Part shown: positions 63,721 through 64,000 of the stretch, in pieces
Layout of the letters: each line of letters opens with the position of its first letter
Position numbering within the stretch: the stretch's first letter is position 1
From: Clostridia bacterium
GTDB lineage: Bacteria; Bacillota; Clostridia; Christensenellales; Aristaeellaceae
NCBI GenBank assembly: GCA_017519405.1
Contig: JAFWSH010000004.1
Span: forward strand, 1-64,000
Direction of reading: 5' to 3'
Length of the DNA: 64,000 nucleotides
Translations under genes and position numbers: made by a program
Notes under the pieces: model-generated
The model's input: the letters and a program-made list of their open reading frames with translations, nothing else
What the model was told of the DNA's origin: nothing
The model's database searches: none

Positions 63721-64000
63721 TTACTCCTGCGCCTTCGCGAAGGGCATGCCCAGGGCCGCCAGCAGCTCTCTGCACTCCTCGTCGGTCTGGGCGGTGGTGA
63801 CGAAGATCATCTCCATGCCGCGGATCTTCTCGACCTTGTCATAGTCGATTTCCGGGAAGAGCAGCTGCTCCTGGATGCCCAGGGCGTAGTTGCCGCGGCC
63901 GTCGAAGGCGTTGGGGGAAACACCGTGGAAGTCACGGACCCGGGGCAGCGCAACGCTGACCAGCTTGTCCATGAACTCCTCCATGCGGGCGCCGCGCAGG
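63721..64000 (-). CDS. rplE: 50S ribosomal protein L5, partial (5' end outside window)
   Basis: The last ~93 residues of L5 are present ([21 protein letters not shown], then [18 protein letters not shown]). The frame stays open to the window edge, where it reads LRGARMEEF, matching the interior of L5. An apparent ATG start at 63984 is therefore an internal methionine. Confidence 0.95.
   Translation of the reverse strand, partial: LRGARMEEFMDKLVSVALPRVRDFHGVSPNAFDGRGNYALGIQEQLLFPEIDYDKVEKIRGMEMIFVTTAQTDEECRELLAALGMPFAKAQE

Noticed and set aside
63721..63984. Complete small protein starting at 63984
   Set aside because: The frame continues to the window edge with L5 sequence, so this is an internal Met of rplE.

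Overview
The window looks like a chromosomal segment of a high-G+C member of the Clostridia (Bacillota), probably a carbohydrate-degrading gut or rumen bacterium. Four things support this. Shine-Dalgarno sites are strong (AGGAGG type) almost everywhere. The spc ribosomal operon ends in the Gram-positive order secY-adk-map-KOW gene-infA-rpmJ and carries a zinc-type S14. A ylxM-ffh-rpsP-khpA cluster is present. The sugar-transport, glycoside hydrolase and xylulokinase genes fit a plant-glycan diet. I cannot name a species. Codon use is strongly G/C-ending except in the first gene, which looks acquired.

Layout. 1-1.4 kb: C-terminal part of an MmeI-type DNA methyltransferase without a recognisable N-terminal half. 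1.45-5.8 kb: leuS, an orphan TagH/Wzt-like ATPase, a two-copy palindromic repeat and an aldo/keto reductase. 6-10.2 kb: a sugar ABC importer (binding lipoprotein and two permeases, the second with an unusual extra N-terminal module). 10.3-11.4 kb: gap. 11.7-15.5 kb (minus): M42 peptidase, Zn/Mn-type ABC importer and a ComEC-like metallohydrolase. 15.7-21.4 kb: GH2 / metallo-beta-lactamase-fold / GH39 cluster. 21.5-27.4 kb (minus): an XRE-TPR regulator, then an apparent five-gene membrane operon (corC-like, 41-aa protein, capA-like, two-TM protein, polyferredoxin-thioredoxin fusion). 27.5-32.0 kb (minus): khpA-rpsP-ffh-ylxM, a nucleotidyltransferase and a DEAD-box helicase.

32.2-34.6 kb is the most interesting region. 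After a phosphatase and queH there is a consensus promoter, a 29-codon Met/Cys-rich leader peptide, a terminator hairpin with a competing antiterminator helix, and then a methionine-binding protein gene. The two halves of that protein are in reversed order compared with the MetQ family, so it appears circularly permuted. Together these suggest ribosome-mediated methionine attenuation of an orphan, permuted MetQ.

34.7-37.9 kb: a GldA/F/G-type ABC exporter. 37.9-45.2 kb: an SEC-C protein, homoserine dehydrogenase, a P1 peptidase, an AI-2E-type membrane protein and an ECF sigma / anti-sigma / DUF4097 operon with its own ECF-type promoter. 45.3-47.7 kb (minus): nrdR, a repeat protein and xylB. 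47.9-50.9 kb is a second candidate system: a three-gene operon with its own promoter and terminator encoding ZorA-like and ZorB-like (MotA/MotB-type) motor proteins plus a small exported protein, with none of the usual Zorya effectors nearby. 51-57.4 kb: a 1401-aa secreted leucine-rich-repeat protein and small exported or VWA proteins. 57.5-64 kb (minus): the 3' part of the spc operon, cut by the window edge inside rplE.
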